NCBI RefSeq assembly: GCF_003252795.1
Contig: NZ_QEPQ01000003.1
Location: forward strand, 372,001-436,000
DNA length: 64,000 bases
Direction of reading: 5' to 3'
From: Haemophilus parainfluenzae
GTDB taxonomy: Bacteria; Pseudomonadota; Gammaproteobacteria; Enterobacterales; Pasteurellaceae
Shown here: positions 46,456-56,171 of the stretch, one piece after another
Layout of the letters: each line of letters begins with the position of its first letter
How positions within the stretch are numbered: position 1 is the stretch's first letter
Translations under genes and position numbers: made by a program
The notes under the pieces: model-generated
Databases searched by the model: none
Told to the model about the DNA's origin: nothing
What the model saw: only the letters and a program-made list of their open reading frames with translations

Positions 46456-48333
46456 ATGTTAATTGAAAAAATGCATGGCATCGCCCATAGCTTTATCGGA
46501 AAAGCGATCTTTGCTTTAATTCCAGTTTCATTTTTGATTGGTGGGATGTCAGGTTATCTGTATAGCAGCAACGATAGTTTTGCGGCAAAAGTAAATGGCG
46601 AGACTATCTCTCAACAAGATTTCTTAAATCGTTATAACCAAGAGTTTGAAGCGCGAGCTCAACAAGAAGGCGAGAGCTTCCTAGCGAAAACTGACTCTGT
46701 GGAATTTGTGACTGCACTTCGTCAAAATTTAATTCAACGTTTGGTGGATCAAGAATTAATCCGTCAATATGCGAAAGAATTAAAATTAGGTGTAAGTGAT
46801 GAGATGATCAAACGTGCGATTGTAAGCGATCCTAACTTACAATCTAACGGTAAATTTGATAACGCGCGCTATCAACAATTATTGACTCAAAATGGGTTAA
46901 CATCTGATACTTATGCGGCTATTTTACGTAATGCATTAACACTTGAACAAATGCAAAACGGTTTGGCAGATAGTGAATTTGTTGTGCCGGCTCAAGTAAA
47001 AGATAACGCACAAGTCTTTTTCCAAAAACGTATCGCTCGTCTTGCAACTCTTCCATTAGCCGATGAAATTGCAAAACAAAAAGTGACGGACGAAGAAATT
47101 AAAGCGTATTACGATGCGAATGCGAAATCACTTGTTCAACCTGAACAAGCGAAAGTGCAATATATTAGCGTTTCAGCAGATGCATTAGGTAAATTACAAC
47201 CTGTAACTGAAACACAAATTGCACAATATTATCAAGAAAATAAAGCACAATTCATTAGCCAAAAATTAGCTCATATTCAATTATCAACTGAGAAAGAAGC
47301 GGATGCCGTTTATCAAGAACTGCAAAAAGGTGCTGATTTTGCTGAGTTAGCAAAAACAAAATCCCTAGATAAACTTTCTGGTGCTCAAGGCGGTGAATTA
47401 GGTTGGGTAAAAGACAACGAATTACCGAAAAACTTTGAAGATGCAGCATTATTGTTAAATGTTGGTCAATACAGTACACCGGTTAATGTGGATGGGGCTT
47501 ACCATATTATTTTAGTGCAAGATCGTAAAGAACGTACTTTAGAAGAAGTGAAAGAACAAATCGCAGAGACTGTACGTAAAAACTTAGCAGAAAGCCGCTT
47601 CCAAGCAGTAGAAAAAGCGGTTCGTGAAAAAGCAGCAGAAAGCAGTGATTCTTTAGCTGCGGTAGCAGAAGCAGCAGGCGTGAAAGTGGAAGAAACAGAT
47701 TATTTCGGTAAAAATAATGTCCCTGCGGCGTTAAATTTCCCAAATGTGACTTCTGCCATTTTTGAATCAGATATTGCAAACGGCGGCGCAAATTCTGAGC
47801 CATTAACTGTGGGTGAAAATGAATTTGTTGTGGTGCGTGTCGTGGATCATAAAGCTGAAGGTTTACAAAGCCTTGATGAAGCGAAATCAACGATTGAGCA
47901 GTTCTTAAAACGTGAAAAAGCCGATAAAGTATTAGCTGAAAAAGCAGAACAAGCAGTTAAAGAACTATCTGCGAATCCTGCTAAAGTTCCAGCAGGTATT
48001 AGTTTTAGTGAACCACAAACCTTTACATTAATGGATAATAAAGATCCAATGCTTTATGAAGGTATATTTGCTATTGCTAAACCACAAGATGGTAAAGTAG
48101 CTTATCAAGTTGCTCGCAACAGCAAAGGTGACGTAGTTGTGGTTGCTCTTGAACGTGTAGAAGAACCTACTTTAACTGAGCAAGAATTAGCGAAATTTAG
48201 CACTCAACTTCTTCTTGCACGTCAAGGTGAATTGCAAGGACAGTTAATGCAAGCATTACGTGAAAAAGCACAAATTGAGATTAATAACACCTTTATTAAT
48301 CAAGATGATTCAGAAGAAGGTGCCTCTCACTAA
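46456..48333 (+). CDS. ppiD: Periplasmic folding chaperone PpiD
   Basis: A 625-residue inner-membrane-anchored chaperone. One N-terminal transmembrane helix (about residues 15-33) is followed by a SurA-like chaperone region (FAAKVNGETISQQDFLNRYN) and a parvulin PPIC domain (about 265-360, with GGELGWVKDNELPKNFEDA). PpiD assists proteins leaving the Sec translocon. It has its own start behind a GGGTAAT sequence and is followed by an uptake-pair terminator. Confidence 0.94.
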   Translation: MLIEKMHGIAHSFIGKAIFALIPVSFLIGGMSGYLYSSNDSFAAKVNGETISQQDFLNRYNQEFEARAQQEGESFLAKTDSVEFVTALRQNLIQRLVDQELIRQYAKELKLGVSDEMIKRAIVSDPNLQSNGKFDNARYQQLLTQNGLTSDTYAAILRNALTLEQMQNGLADSEFVVPAQVKDNAQVFFQKRIARLATLPLADEIAKQKVTDEEIKAYYDANAKSLVQPEQAKVQYISVSADALGKLQPVTETQIAQYYQENKAQFISQKLAHIQLSTEKEADAVYQELQKGADFAELAKTKSLDKLSGAQGGELGWVKDNELPKNFEDAALLLNVGQYSTPVNVDGAYHIILVQDRKERTLEEVKEQIAETVRKNLAESRFQAVEKAVREKAAESSDSLAAVAEAAGVKVEETDYFGKNNVPAALNFPNVTSAIFESDIANGGANSEPLTVGENEFVVVRVVDHKAEGLQSLDEAKSTIEQFLKREKADKVLAEKAEQAVKELSANPAKVPAGISFSEPQTFTLMDNKDPMLYEGIFAIAKPQDGKVAYQVARNSKGDVVVVALERVEEPTLTEQELAKFSTQLLLARQGELQGQLMQALREKAQIEINNTFINQDDSEEGASH

Positions 48334-48381
48334 GTTGATTGAAATATCATTCATCATCAATTTCTGATGGAAAATAAAAGC

Positions 48382-48412
48382 AAAGTGCGGTAAATTTTGA
48401 CCGCACTTTTTT
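48382..48412 (+). terminator. Terminator built from an inverted uptake-sequence pair
   Basis: AAAGTGCGGT (48382-48391), eight-base loop, ACCGCACTTT (48400-48409) and further T. A 10-bp stem made wholly of two opposed uptake sequences downstream of ppiD. Confidence 0.9.
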
Positions 48413-48433
48413 ATATAAAATAAGGAGAAGACT

Positions 48434-48784
48434 ATGGCTCAAGAAACCATTTTTAGTAAAATTATTCGCAAAGAAATTCCTGCCAATATTGTTTATCAAG
48501 ATGAATTAGTGACTGCATTCCGTGATATTTCACCACAAGCGAAAACCCATATTTTGATTATCCCAAATAAAGTGATTCCAACGGTTAATGATGTGACGGA
48601 ACAAGATGAAGTTACCTTAGGTCGCTTATTTACGGTCGCAGCTAAAATTGCTAAAGAAGAAGGCATTGCCGAAGACGGTTACCGTTTAATTGTGAATTGT
48701 AATAAACATGGTGGACAAGAAGTATTCCATATTCATATGCATCTTGTTGGTGGTGAACCTTTAGGTAGAATGTTGGCGAAATAA
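48434..48784 (+). CDS. hinT: HIT-family purine nucleoside phosphoramidase HinT
   Basis: A 116-residue HINT protein hydrolysing nucleoside phosphoramidates. The histidine triad is HIHMHLVGG near residue 101, preceded by NKHGGQEVF. It begins with AAGGAG and its stop overlaps the ycfL start by one base. Confidence 0.96.
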   Translation: MAQETIFSKIIRKEIPANIVYQDELVTAFRDISPQAKTHILIIPNKVIPTVNDVTEQDEVTLGRLFTVAAKIAKEEGIAEDGYRLIVNCNKHGGQEVFHIHMHLVGGEPLGRMLAK

Positions 48785-49131
48785 TGAAAAAGATCCTCAT
48801 TACAGCAACGGTATTATTTTTGACGGCTTGTTCATCCGCACCAAATATTGTGGGAACCAATAAGCCAATTTTAAATATGACGGCAAATTTAGCGCCGGCT
48901 TTAGATGTCGATTTGTCGGATAATACCGCGGCTTTAAAAAATAAAACTACGCAACAGCTCAATGTGCTTTACCATCTTTATTGGTATAACACACAAGGTG
49001 TAACGCAAGTTTGGCCGAATCAGCAAGAAAGCCAATCAGGCAATATTTTATTGCAACCGCAAGAAAAGAAAGTGTTTGAACTACCAAAACCAAGCACAGA
49101 AAGCACCAATTATCGTCTTTATTTACAATAG
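48784..49131 (+). CDS. ycfL: YcfL family (DUF1425) lipoprotein
   Basis: A 115-residue putative lipoprotein with signal peptide and lipobox LTAC (Cys 16). The later part NVLYHLYWYNTQGVTQVWPN resembles E. coli YcfL, which also follows hinT; function unknown. E. coli has lpoB and thiK between ycfL and nagZ; both are missing here. Confidence 0.82.
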   Translation: MKKILITATVLFLTACSSAPNIVGTNKPILNMTANLAPALDVDLSDNTAALKNKTTQQLNVLYHLYWYNTQGVTQVWPNQQESQSGNILLQPQEKKVFELPKPSTESTNYRLYLQ

Positions 49132-49134
49132 TTT

Positions 49135-50178
49135 ATGTCCACATTATTGATTGACCTTGAAGGTCATGAGCTCAAACAAGAAGAAGTTGAATTACTGGAA
49201 CATCCTTTAGTTGCCGGTTTGATTTTATTTACCCGCAATTTTTATGATCGTCAGCAAGTTCAAGCTCTAATTAAATCCATTCGTCAACGAGTGAAAAAGC
49301 CTTTATTGATCACGGTCGATCAGGAAGGTGGTCGCGTTCAACGTTTCCGTGAAGGTTTCACTCAGTTACCCGCAATGCAAGCTTTTGCGGCATTAGTTAA
49401 GGATTCAACTCTGCAAAACCAAATAGCGAAAGAAGCGGGTTGGCAAATGGCAGCTGAAATGGTGGCGCTAGATATCGATTTGAGTTTTGCTCCCGTGTTG
49501 GATTTGGGGCATGAATGTCGTGCGATTAGCGATCGTAGTTTCGGCTGTGATGTAGAAAGTGCGATCAATTTGGCGGCTGCTTTTATTGATGGTATGCACC
49601 AAGCAGGCATGGCAACAACGGGAAAACATTTTCCAGGACATGGTCATGTTTTAGCCGACTCTCATCTTGAAACACCTTATGATGAGCGTGCAAAAGAAGT
49701 GATTTTTAATCATGATATTTTGCCATTCCAGCAATTAATTCAACAGAGTAAGCTTGATGCAATTATGCCGGCTCACGTGATTTATACACAATGTGATAGC
49801 CAGCCAGCAAGTGGTTCGACTTATTGGTTAAAAGAAATTTTGCGTGAACAGTTAGGCTTTCAAGGGGCGATTTTCTCTGATGATTTAGGCATGAAGGGCG
49901 CAGGTTTTATGGGTGATTTTGTGGCTCGCAGTGAAAAAGCCTTGAAGGCTGGTTGTGACTTATTATTGCTTTGTAATGAACGTGAAGGTGTTATTCAAGT
50001 GCTTGATAATCTGAAGTTAGAGGAAACAACAGAGCATTTCGCAGCACGCCAAGCTCGCTTGAAATCGCTCTTTAAACAAAAATCCTTTGATTGGTCAGAA
50101 CTCACAAAAACTTCGCGTTGGATTGAAAATTATCAAAAACTGACCGCACTTCAACAAGAGTGGCTTGCTTCTAAATGA
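49135..50178 (+). CDS. nagZ: Beta-N-acetylhexosaminidase NagZ
   Basis: A 347-residue family 3 glycosidase that removes GlcNAc from anhydromuropeptides in cell wall recycling. [30 protein letters not shown] (substrate and catalytic His) and [10 protein letters not shown] (nucleophile Asp) are present. Starts 3 bases after ycfL and overlaps rlmC by 4 bases. Confidence 0.96.
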   Translation: MSTLLIDLEGHELKQEEVELLEHPLVAGLILFTRNFYDRQQVQALIKSIRQRVKKPLLITVDQEGGRVQRFREGFTQLPAMQAFAALVKDSTLQNQIAKEAGWQMAAEMVALDIDLSFAPVLDLGHECRAISDRSFGCDVESAINLAAAFIDGMHQAGMATTGKHFPGHGHVLADSHLETPYDERAKEVIFNHDILPFQQLIQQSKLDAIMPAHVIYTQCDSQPASGSTYWLKEILREQLGFQGAIFSDDLGMKGAGFMGDFVARSEKALKAGCDLLLLCNEREGVIQVLDNLKLEETTEHFAARQARLKSLFKQKSFDWSELTKTSRWIENYQKLTALQQEWLASK

Positions 50179-51347
50179 TTAATTGCCATCATTATCAAAA
50201 AGGCAATTGCCGTTCTTGTCAATGGCTTGAAATGCCTTATGAACAGCAACTCGCCAAGAAAGAAGAGCATCTAAAACAACAACTTGCCAAATTAGATTGT
50301 GATAATTTAATTTGGCATCCGCCTTTTTATTCCTCCGAGTCGGCCTTTCGTAATAAAGCGAAAATGGGTGTAAGTGGCGCGGTGGAACGCCCCATTCTAG
50401 GTATTTTACAAGACCCGAATGATCCACAAAGTGCGGTGGATTTATGTGATTGCCCGCTTTATCCACAACGCTTTGCTGAACTCTTTCCGATTCTAAAAGA
50501 TTTTATTGGGCGCGCTGGTTTAGTCCCTTATAACGTGGCTAAGCAAAAAGGTGAGCTCAAATATATTCTGCTTACAGAAAGCCAACATACAAAAAAATTG
50601 ATGTTGCGTTTTGTATTACGTTCAGAAACTAAACTATCGTTAATTCAACGTGAATTTGCAGGGTTATTGGAAAAATTACCACAACTTGAAGTGGTGAGCG
50701 TGAATATCCAACCTAAACATGCGGCGATCTTAGAAGGTGAGAAAGAAATCTTTTTAACGGACCAGCACACCTTATCAGAGAGCTTTAACGGTATTCCGCT
50801 ATTTATTCGCCCTCAAGGTTTCTTCCAAACGAATCCACTGGTAGCACAAGGGCTATATGCAGCAGCGCAAGATTGGGTGCAAGATTTGCCGATTACTAAA
50901 CTTTGGGATCTCTTTTGTGGTGTTGGAGGTTTTGGACTTCATTGCGCTAAAGCTTTACAGGATAAACATCAGCAAGAAGTGGAATTGACCGGGATTGAAA
51001 TTTCGCCATCTGCTATTCAAGCGGCGACTCAATCCGCTCAGGTCTTAGGGCTAAACAACGTTAAATTCCAATCTTTGGATGCGGCTAATTTTGCTTTAAC
51101 ACAAGATGAAAACAAACCCGATTTGGTGATCGTCAATCCGCCTCGTCGAGGTATCGGAAAGGAACTCGCTGAGTTTCTCAATGAAATGCAACCGCACTTT
51201 ATTCTTTATTCCAGCTGTAACGCGATTTCCATGGGAAAAGATTTGCAACACTTAACCAATTATAAGCTTACTCAAATTCAATTATTTGATATGTTCCCGC
51301 ATACAGCGCATTATGAAGTACTGATATTATTAAAACGCAATGGTTAA
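50175..51347 (+). CDS. rlmC: 23S rRNA (uracil-747-C5)-methyltransferase RlmC
   Basis: A 390-residue SAM-dependent RNA methyltransferase. Iron-sulfur cysteines appear as [12 protein letters not shown] at the N terminus and CDCPLY near residue 93. The SAM motif is [16 protein letters not shown], and the catalytic site VNPPRRGIG with nucleophile Cys in YSSCN. Short RlmC type without a TRAM domain. Confidence 0.93.
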   Translation: MINCHHYQKGNCRSCQWLEMPYEQQLAKKEEHLKQQLAKLDCDNLIWHPPFYSSESAFRNKAKMGVSGAVERPILGILQDPNDPQSAVDLCDCPLYPQRFAELFPILKDFIGRAGLVPYNVAKQKGELKYILLTESQHTKKLMLRFVLRSETKLSLIQREFAGLLEKLPQLEVVSVNIQPKHAAILEGEKEIFLTDQHTLSESFNGIPLFIRPQGFFQTNPLVAQGLYAAAQDWVQDLPITKLWDLFCGVGGFGLHCAKALQDKHQQEVELTGIEISPSAIQAATQSAQVLGLNNVKFQSLDAANFALTQDENKPDLVIVNPPRRGIGKELAEFLNEMQPHFILYSSCNAISMGKDLQHLTNYKLTQIQLFDMFPHTAHYEVLILLKRNG

Positions 51348-51348
51348 C

Positions 51349-51378
51349 AAAAAAGCTAACAGAAATGTTAGCTTTTTT
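51349..51378. terminator. Bidirectional terminator between rlmC and yfeD
   Basis: AAAAAAGCTAAC, loop AGAAAT, GTTAGCTTTTTT: serves the plus-strand rlmC and the minus-strand metal transporter operon. Confidence 0.9.
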
Positions 51379-51380
51379 AT

Positions 51381-52214
51381 TTAGAAATTTAACCGCACTT
51401 TTATTTTGCTATAAATTAATGCTATTAAGAAGAACGCTGCTTGTAGCAAAATAATGCATGCACCAGTGGATGCATCAAAATGATAGCTAAGTAGCACGCC
51501 TAATAGACTTGCAGTTACAGCGCTGATGATTGCGATAACGAGCATTTTATCGAAGCGATTGGTCAGTGTTAGCGCGGTGATGCCAGGCGCAATTAGCATC
51601 GCTACAACCAAAATAACCCCAACGACTTGCATCGTACTCACAATAGTGAGCGCGAGTAATGTGAGCAAGCCATAATGTAATAATTTAGGCGAGAGACCCG
51701 CAACACGAGCATGGCTAGGATCAAAGCAATAAAGCAGAAAATCACGACGCTTTAATCCAAGTAAAATAAAAATGATCAAGGCGATGATAGCCGTTTGAAT
51801 CAGCTCTTGTTGGCTTACACCCAATACGTTTCCGAATAATATATGTGTAAGATGTTGTGAGGTTTGGATTTTAGTGAACAGAACCAAACCAATGGCAAAC
51901 ATGCCAGAAAATACAATCCCCATTGCGGTATCTTCTTTGATACGGCTGTTTTCTTTTAAATAACCCACCCCTAAGGCGCAGGCAATACCAGAGACAAATG
52001 CACCAATCACTAATGGAATACCCGCTAGAAAAGCCAAGACAATGCCAGGTAGGACAGCATGAGAAATGGCATCCCCCATCAATGACCATCCTTTCAACAC
52101 CAAATAGCAAGAGAGTAGCGCACAGATCACGGCAACCACTAATGCGGTGAGTAGCGCATTTTGCATGAAGGCAAATTGAAATGGCTCAACGAAAATAGTG
52201 AATATTTCACTCAT
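51381..52214 (-). CDS. yfeD: Mn/Fe ABC transporter permease, YfeD/SitD type
   Basis: A 277-residue ABC-3 family permease with about eight hydrophobic helices and the family block LMGDAISHAVLPGIVLAFL near residue 47. Last gene of a four-gene chelated-metal importer equivalent to H. influenzae HI0362-HI0359; overlaps yfeC by 8 bases. Confidence 0.9.
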   Translation of the reverse strand: MSEIFTIFVEPFQFAFMQNALLTALVVAVICALLSCYLVLKGWSLMGDAISHAVLPGIVLAFLAGIPLVIGAFVSGIACALGVGYLKENSRIKEDTAMGIVFSGMFAIGLVLFTKIQTSQHLTHILFGNVLGVSQQELIQTAIIALIIFILLGLKRRDFLLYCFDPSHARVAGLSPKLLHYGLLTLLALTIVSTMQVVGVILVVAMLIAPGITALTLTNRFDKMLVIAIISAVTASLLGVLLSYHFDASTGACIILLQAAFFLIALIYSKIKVRLNF

Positions 52215-53058
52215 GGGCCACCGCCTTACGTCGTTTTTGACTCATCAATCCGTATTTAGGCGAGAATAGAAAAGCCAGTAAGAATAAAAAAGTTTGTAAT
52301 GTTACGATGACACCACCTGTTGCGCCATCCAGATAATAGCTTAAATAGACACCGACGAAACCAGTGATTGCGCCTAATGCTACGGCAATTTTGATAAGAG
52401 TTTTGAACTTGTCAGTAAGTAAATAGGCAGTTGCACCTGGTGTGATTACCATCGCAATCACCAAAATCGCCCCGACAGTTTGTAATGCGGCAACGACACA
52501 AGCACTCAAGAGTGTAAAAAAGAGGACTTTGTAAAAAAGTGGCGAAAGACCTACTGTAATTGCTTGCGTTTCATCAAAGAAAATCAGTAACAAATCCTTC
52601 CAAAAAATAAGCAATAAGACCAAGCAAATCAACATAATGATGGCTACTTGATAAATATCTTCATCGGCAATCCCGAGGATATTACCGAGAATAATATTTT
52701 GCACGTTTATTGAGGTTGGATTTAGAGAAATAATCAGCAATCCCAGGGCAAAAAAGGTACTGAAAATAAAGCCGATAACGGCATCTTCTTTGAGTTTTGA
52801 GATAGATTTGATCCATAAAATGGAAAGTGCGGCCAAAATTCCGGCAAAAAAAGCACCTAAAGCATAGGGGAGTGAAAAGGCATAAGCTATCGCCACACCC
52901 GGAACCACGGAATGAGAGAGCGCGTCGCCAATTAATGACCAACCTTTCAACATTAAATAGGCAGAAAGAAAGGCACAAATGCCACCGACTGCGGTACTTA
53001 TCCACATGGCTTTTTGCATATATTCATAGGAGAAAGGTTCCAGTAAATATTCAAGCAT
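52207..53058 (-). CDS. yfeC: Mn/Fe ABC transporter permease, YfeC/SitC type
   Basis: A 283-residue ABC-3 family permease, paralogous to its neighbour: LMLKGWSLIGDALSHSVVPG near residue 35 and the later GAILVIAMVITPGATAYLL. Pairs with YfeD to form the channel. Starts 3 bases after yfeB. Confidence 0.9.
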   Translation of the reverse strand: MLEYLLEPFSYEYMQKAMWISTAVGGICAFLSAYLMLKGWSLIGDALSHSVVPGVAIAYAFSLPYALGAFFAGILAALSILWIKSISKLKEDAVIGFIFSTFFALGLLIISLNPTSINVQNIILGNILGIADEDIYQVAIIMLICLVLLLIFWKDLLLIFFDETQAITVGLSPLFYKVLFFTLLSACVVAALQTVGAILVIAMVITPGATAYLLTDKFKTLIKIAVALGAITGFVGVYLSYYLDGATGGVIVTLQTFLFLLAFLFSPKYGLMSQKRRKAVAHE

Positions 53059-53061
53059 AGC

Positions 53062-53958
53062 TTATTCCTTGTCAGACGGAGGCAGACGACAAGATTTTAC
53101 AGCCGTTGCTGGCGGATCATTTTTGGTTTCGCCATAGAAGACAACAGGACGTTCATCATCCGTAAGCACGGTGACTGCACGTTTATCTTCATCATTATGC
53201 AGATCTTCACCCAATAATTTGATGTGTCGTAATACACCACCAAAGACTTTTTCCAAATTATGCTGATTAAATGTATCTTCTGTTTTACCCGCTGCAATCA
53301 CAGTACGGTTAATCATCACCACTTGGTCACAGAAGTCTGGTACAGAACCCAAGTTGTGGGTAGAAACTAAAATTAAATGGCCTTCAGCACGTAATTGGCG
53401 AAGGAGTTCCACAATAGCATTTTCAGTTTTAACATCCACTCCTGTAAAAGGCTCATCGAGTAAGATAATCTTACTTTGTTGTGCTAATGCTCGAGCCAAA
53501 AATACGCGTTTTTTCTGTCCACCAGAAAGCTCGCCGATTTGTCGTTCAGCTAAATGCTCGATGTTTACTCGTTGCATCGCTTCGAGCACTTTTTGTTTAT
53601 CTTCCGCTTTTGGAATACGCAAAAAGTTCATATAGCCATAACGCCCCATCATGACAACATCATAAACGGAGACTGGAAATTGCCAATCGACTTCTTCCGC
53701 TTGCGGCACATAGGCGACCAAATTTTGTTTCAATGCTCGATTAATTGGCAAACCACAAAGCGCAATATTGCCTTGCTGTGGTTTAATTAAGCCCATGATG
53801 CTTTTGAATAGCGTTGATTTTCCGCTCCCATTTACGCCGACAAGAGCACAGATGGTTCCCCCTTGTAATGCAAAGGTCACATCATAAATTGCAGTGTGCC
53901 CGTTGTTGTAACGAACGGTTACATCATTAACGGAAATAGAAGCGGAAAGTTCAGTCAT
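53062..53958 (-). CDS. yfeB: Mn/Fe ABC transporter ATPase, YfeB/SitB type
   Basis: A 298-residue ATP-binding subunit. Walker [14 protein letters not shown], signature [17 protein letters not shown], Walker [13 protein letters not shown] and switch His in VSTHNLGS. The C-terminal 50 residues extend past the ABC core and end RLPPSDKE. Its ATG overlaps the yfeA stop. Confidence 0.93.
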   Translation of the reverse strand: MTELSASISVNDVTVRYNNGHTAIYDVTFALQGGTICALVGVNGSGKSTLFKSIMGLIKPQQGNIALCGLPINRALKQNLVAYVPQAEEVDWQFPVSVYDVVMMGRYGYMNFLRIPKAEDKQKVLEAMQRVNIEHLAERQIGELSGGQKKRVFLARALAQQSKIILLDEPFTGVDVKTENAIVELLRQLRAEGHLILVSTHNLGSVPDFCDQVVMINRTVIAAGKTEDTFNQHNLEKVFGGVLRHIKLLGEDLHNDEDKRAVTVLTDDERPVVFYGETKNDPPATAVKSCRLPPSDKE

Positions 53959-54839
53959 TATTTTTCAAATCCTTTGACTATGGTGGATACAGTGACATTC
54001 AGTAAGTCAATATAAGTTGGTACAGGACCGTCAGCGGCAGAAAGAGAATCGACATAAAGTACGCCACCGTACTTAGCACCGCTTTCTTTTGCTACCTGCT
54101 GAGCAGGTTTAGCTGATACAGTACTTTCACTAAATACCACTGGAATGTGATTTTTTTTCACTAAATCGATAAGTTTACGCACTTGTTGAGGCGTGCCTTG
54201 TTGTTCAGCGTTAATTGGCCATAAATAGCCTTCTTTGAGATCGTAATCTTTCGCTAAATAACTAAAAGCGCCTTCACTGGTGACTAACCAACGTTGGTCG
54301 GCAGGAATTTGTGCGAGTTTTTCACGTAAAGGTTTATCGAGTTGTTTGATTTTTTCCGCATACGCCGCTGCATTTTTTTGATAAGTATCAGCATTTTGCG
54401 GATCGTATTTAACTAATGCATTTTTAATATTTTCGACATAAATCAACGCATTAGATGGCGACATCCAAGCGTGTGGGTTAGGTGCATCTTTATAAGGGCC
54501 TTCATAAATAGACAGTGGCGTGATGCCTTCGGTTACCACAACGGCTGGTTTGTCTTTGATATTTTGGAAGAAACGCTCAAACCAACGCTCTAAATTTAAT
54601 CCGTTCCATAAAATTAAATCAGCAGATTGAGCTTTTACAATATCTTTAGGGGTCGGTTCATACTCGTGAATTTCTGCACCAGGTTTGGTGATAGATTCCA
54701 CCGTCGCGGCATCGCCCGCAACATTTTGTGCGATATCCTGAATCACAGTAAATGTGGTCACCACTTTAAATTTCGCTTCGGCTTGTAAAGCGGCTAAACC
54801 TAGAGCGATAACAGATAGGCTTTTAAATAAATGCTTCAT
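53958..54839 (-). CDS. yfeA: Mn/Fe ABC transporter substrate-binding protein, YfeA/SitA type
   Basis: A 293-residue cluster 9 (ZnuA/PsaA-like) binding protein with a Sec signal peptide cleaved near LQAEA (residue 22) and no lipobox Cys. Metal ligands fit [17 protein letters not shown] (His), [12 protein letters not shown] and the late Asp in YVDSLS. There is no His-rich loop as in ZnuA, favouring Mn/Fe over Zn. Operon head, behind a Fur-like box. Confidence 0.92.
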   Translation of the reverse strand: MKHLFKSLSVIALGLAALQAEAKFKVVTTFTVIQDIAQNVAGDAATVESITKPGAEIHEYEPTPKDIVKAQSADLILWNGLNLERWFERFFQNIKDKPAVVVTEGITPLSIYEGPYKDAPNPHAWMSPSNALIYVENIKNALVKYDPQNADTYQKNAAAYAEKIKQLDKPLREKLAQIPADQRWLVTSEGAFSYLAKDYDLKEGYLWPINAEQQGTPQQVRKLIDLVKKNHIPVVFSESTVSAKPAQQVAKESGAKYGGVLYVDSLSAADGPVPTYIDLLNVTVSTIVKGFEK

Positions 54840-54904
54840 GAGATCTCCTTAAAAATAATGATCGATTAGCATTCTGCAGAATAATATCATTTTTTATAAA
54901 GTTT

Positions 54905-54923
54905 TCAAATGAAAATAATTATC
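54905..54923 (-). promoter_or_regulatory. Fur-box-like sequence upstream of yfeA
   Basis: On the minus strand GATAATTATTTTCATTTGA matches the 19-base Fur consensus at 13 positions by eye. It lies 66 bases upstream of the yfeA start and just upstream of TATAAA/TATTAT -10-like sequences. A perfect 12-base palindrome ATTCTGCAGAAT at 54871-54882 lies between the promoter and the gene. Confidence 0.6.
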
Positions 54924-54948
54924 AAATCGATAGGTGATTAAAATTAAA

Positions 54949-54982
54949 AAGCGGAAAATTTTGTGCAAAATTGACCGCTCTT
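54949..54982 (-). terminator. Terminator of pbpG
   Basis: On the minus strand AGCGG...CCGCT with an inner AATTTT/AAAATT stem, then TTTTTAATTTTAA. The proximal arm is the variant uptake sequence AAGAGCGGT. Confidence 0.7.
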
Positions 54983-54993
54983 TTTTGAAATAA

Positions 54994-55869
54994 TTAACCA
55001 CCAACTTGCTGTATTAGACGATCCATGCCGCTTTCATCATAGGCTTCTTCGTATTGGGCTTCATCAGCGGTAAAGTTTTGCATGCTACGTCCAGCAGTAC
55101 AACCATATTGTTCTAATTTTCCTTTCGTAAAGTTACTACGAAATGCGGATGAATGGTTATTTAAACTGATCACACCGATGGTAGAGTGATTACATGGATT
55201 CTTATTCACGAAGACTAGATTATAGCCAGATTCGCGAATATAGCCGGTTTTATTAATTGCCGCATCGAAGACTTCTTCACGCACTAATTTATTGGTATTT
55301 TTGACGAAAACACTGCGTCCACCTGCTTGAATGAAGGCGCTTGGCATATTAGAAAGATTTTTAATTTGAGCTTTGTTGAGCGAGTATTTGGCTAGCTTAA
55401 CCAAATCCATTGCACTTGAAATGTTGCTGTCAGATAAACCTGAGCTGTCTGAAAAGCGAGTAGAGCGCATGCCTAATTCTCGTGCTTTTTCATTCATTTT
55501 TTGGATAAATTGCAAACGACTCATACCTGCAGAACGAGAAAGTGCATGAGCAGCATAGTTATCAGAATGAACAAGCATTGCTTTTAACAATTCATTACAA
55601 GAAATTGGCGTATATTTAGGTAATTTTGTATGAGTGCCTTTAATGTAATCGAAATCATCGTCAGTAATCGATGCAGTACAGTTTGCGTTTCGATTATTTT
55701 CAAGGAACACATTCGCCGTCATTAATTTGGTGACCGAGGCGATAGGTTGAACATGATTGGGAGAGCTACTTTCTAATACTCTATCATGGGTGAAGTCATA
55801 CACAATGTAAGATTGTGCCGTTGCGACGGCGGGCACTAAACACAATACAGAAAGAACTTTTTTTAACAT
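54994..55869 (-). CDS. pbpG: D-alanyl-D-alanine endopeptidase PbpG (PBP7)
   Basis: A 291-residue low-molecular-weight penicillin-binding protein with signal peptide (cleaved near ATAQ, residue 19). The active-site motifs are SVTKLM (SxxK, about residue 46), SDNYA (SxN) and KTGYIRE (KTG). It cuts peptidoglycan cross-links in the periplasm. No C-terminal amphipathic anchor as in PBP5. Corresponds to H. influenzae HI0364, next to rlmN. Confidence 0.92.
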   Translation of the reverse strand: MLKKVLSVLCLVPAVATAQSYIVYDFTHDRVLESSSPNHVQPIASVTKLMTANVFLENNRNANCTASITDDDFDYIKGTHTKLPKYTPISCNELLKAMLVHSDNYAAHALSRSAGMSRLQFIQKMNEKARELGMRSTRFSDSSGLSDSNISSAMDLVKLAKYSLNKAQIKNLSNMPSAFIQAGGRSVFVKNTNKLVREEVFDAAINKTGYIRESGYNLVFVNKNPCNHSTIGVISLNNHSSAFRSNFTKGKLEQYGCTAGRSMQNFTADEAQYEEAYDESGMDRLIQQVGG

Positions 55870-56171
55870 ATCTTCAATATAGCTAACTCAGAGAATAAAA
55901 CGAAGTGCATATTCTATCAGTTTTTGTGGGGCTTTGGGATGAGTGAAAGAGAAAAAATTTGAAGTTTTTTTAACCGCACTTTTCCCTTTCATTTTTTTGA
56001 TTTTTGCGATGCTGATCGCACAGAAGTGCGGTCAAAATTTTCGTTGTTTTTCAAATCTGCTAGCTTATCCGTCGGTAAATCTGTAAAATCTCGGCTCATT
56101 TTTAATATGCGAATTTTTTGTTGCTCAATTCTGAGTAACATCATCGCCGTAATGTGTAATAACGAGGCTTT
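55870..56171. other. Divergent intergenic region pbpG-rlmN
   Basis: 302 bases without a gene. Two uptake sequences face each other (about 55973 and 56024). A hairpin GTTGCTCA-ATTC-TGAGTAAC (56120-56139) lies 32 bases before rlmN. A TAGAAT on the minus strand near 55915 may be the pbpG -10. No structured RNA is evident. Confidence 0.6.
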
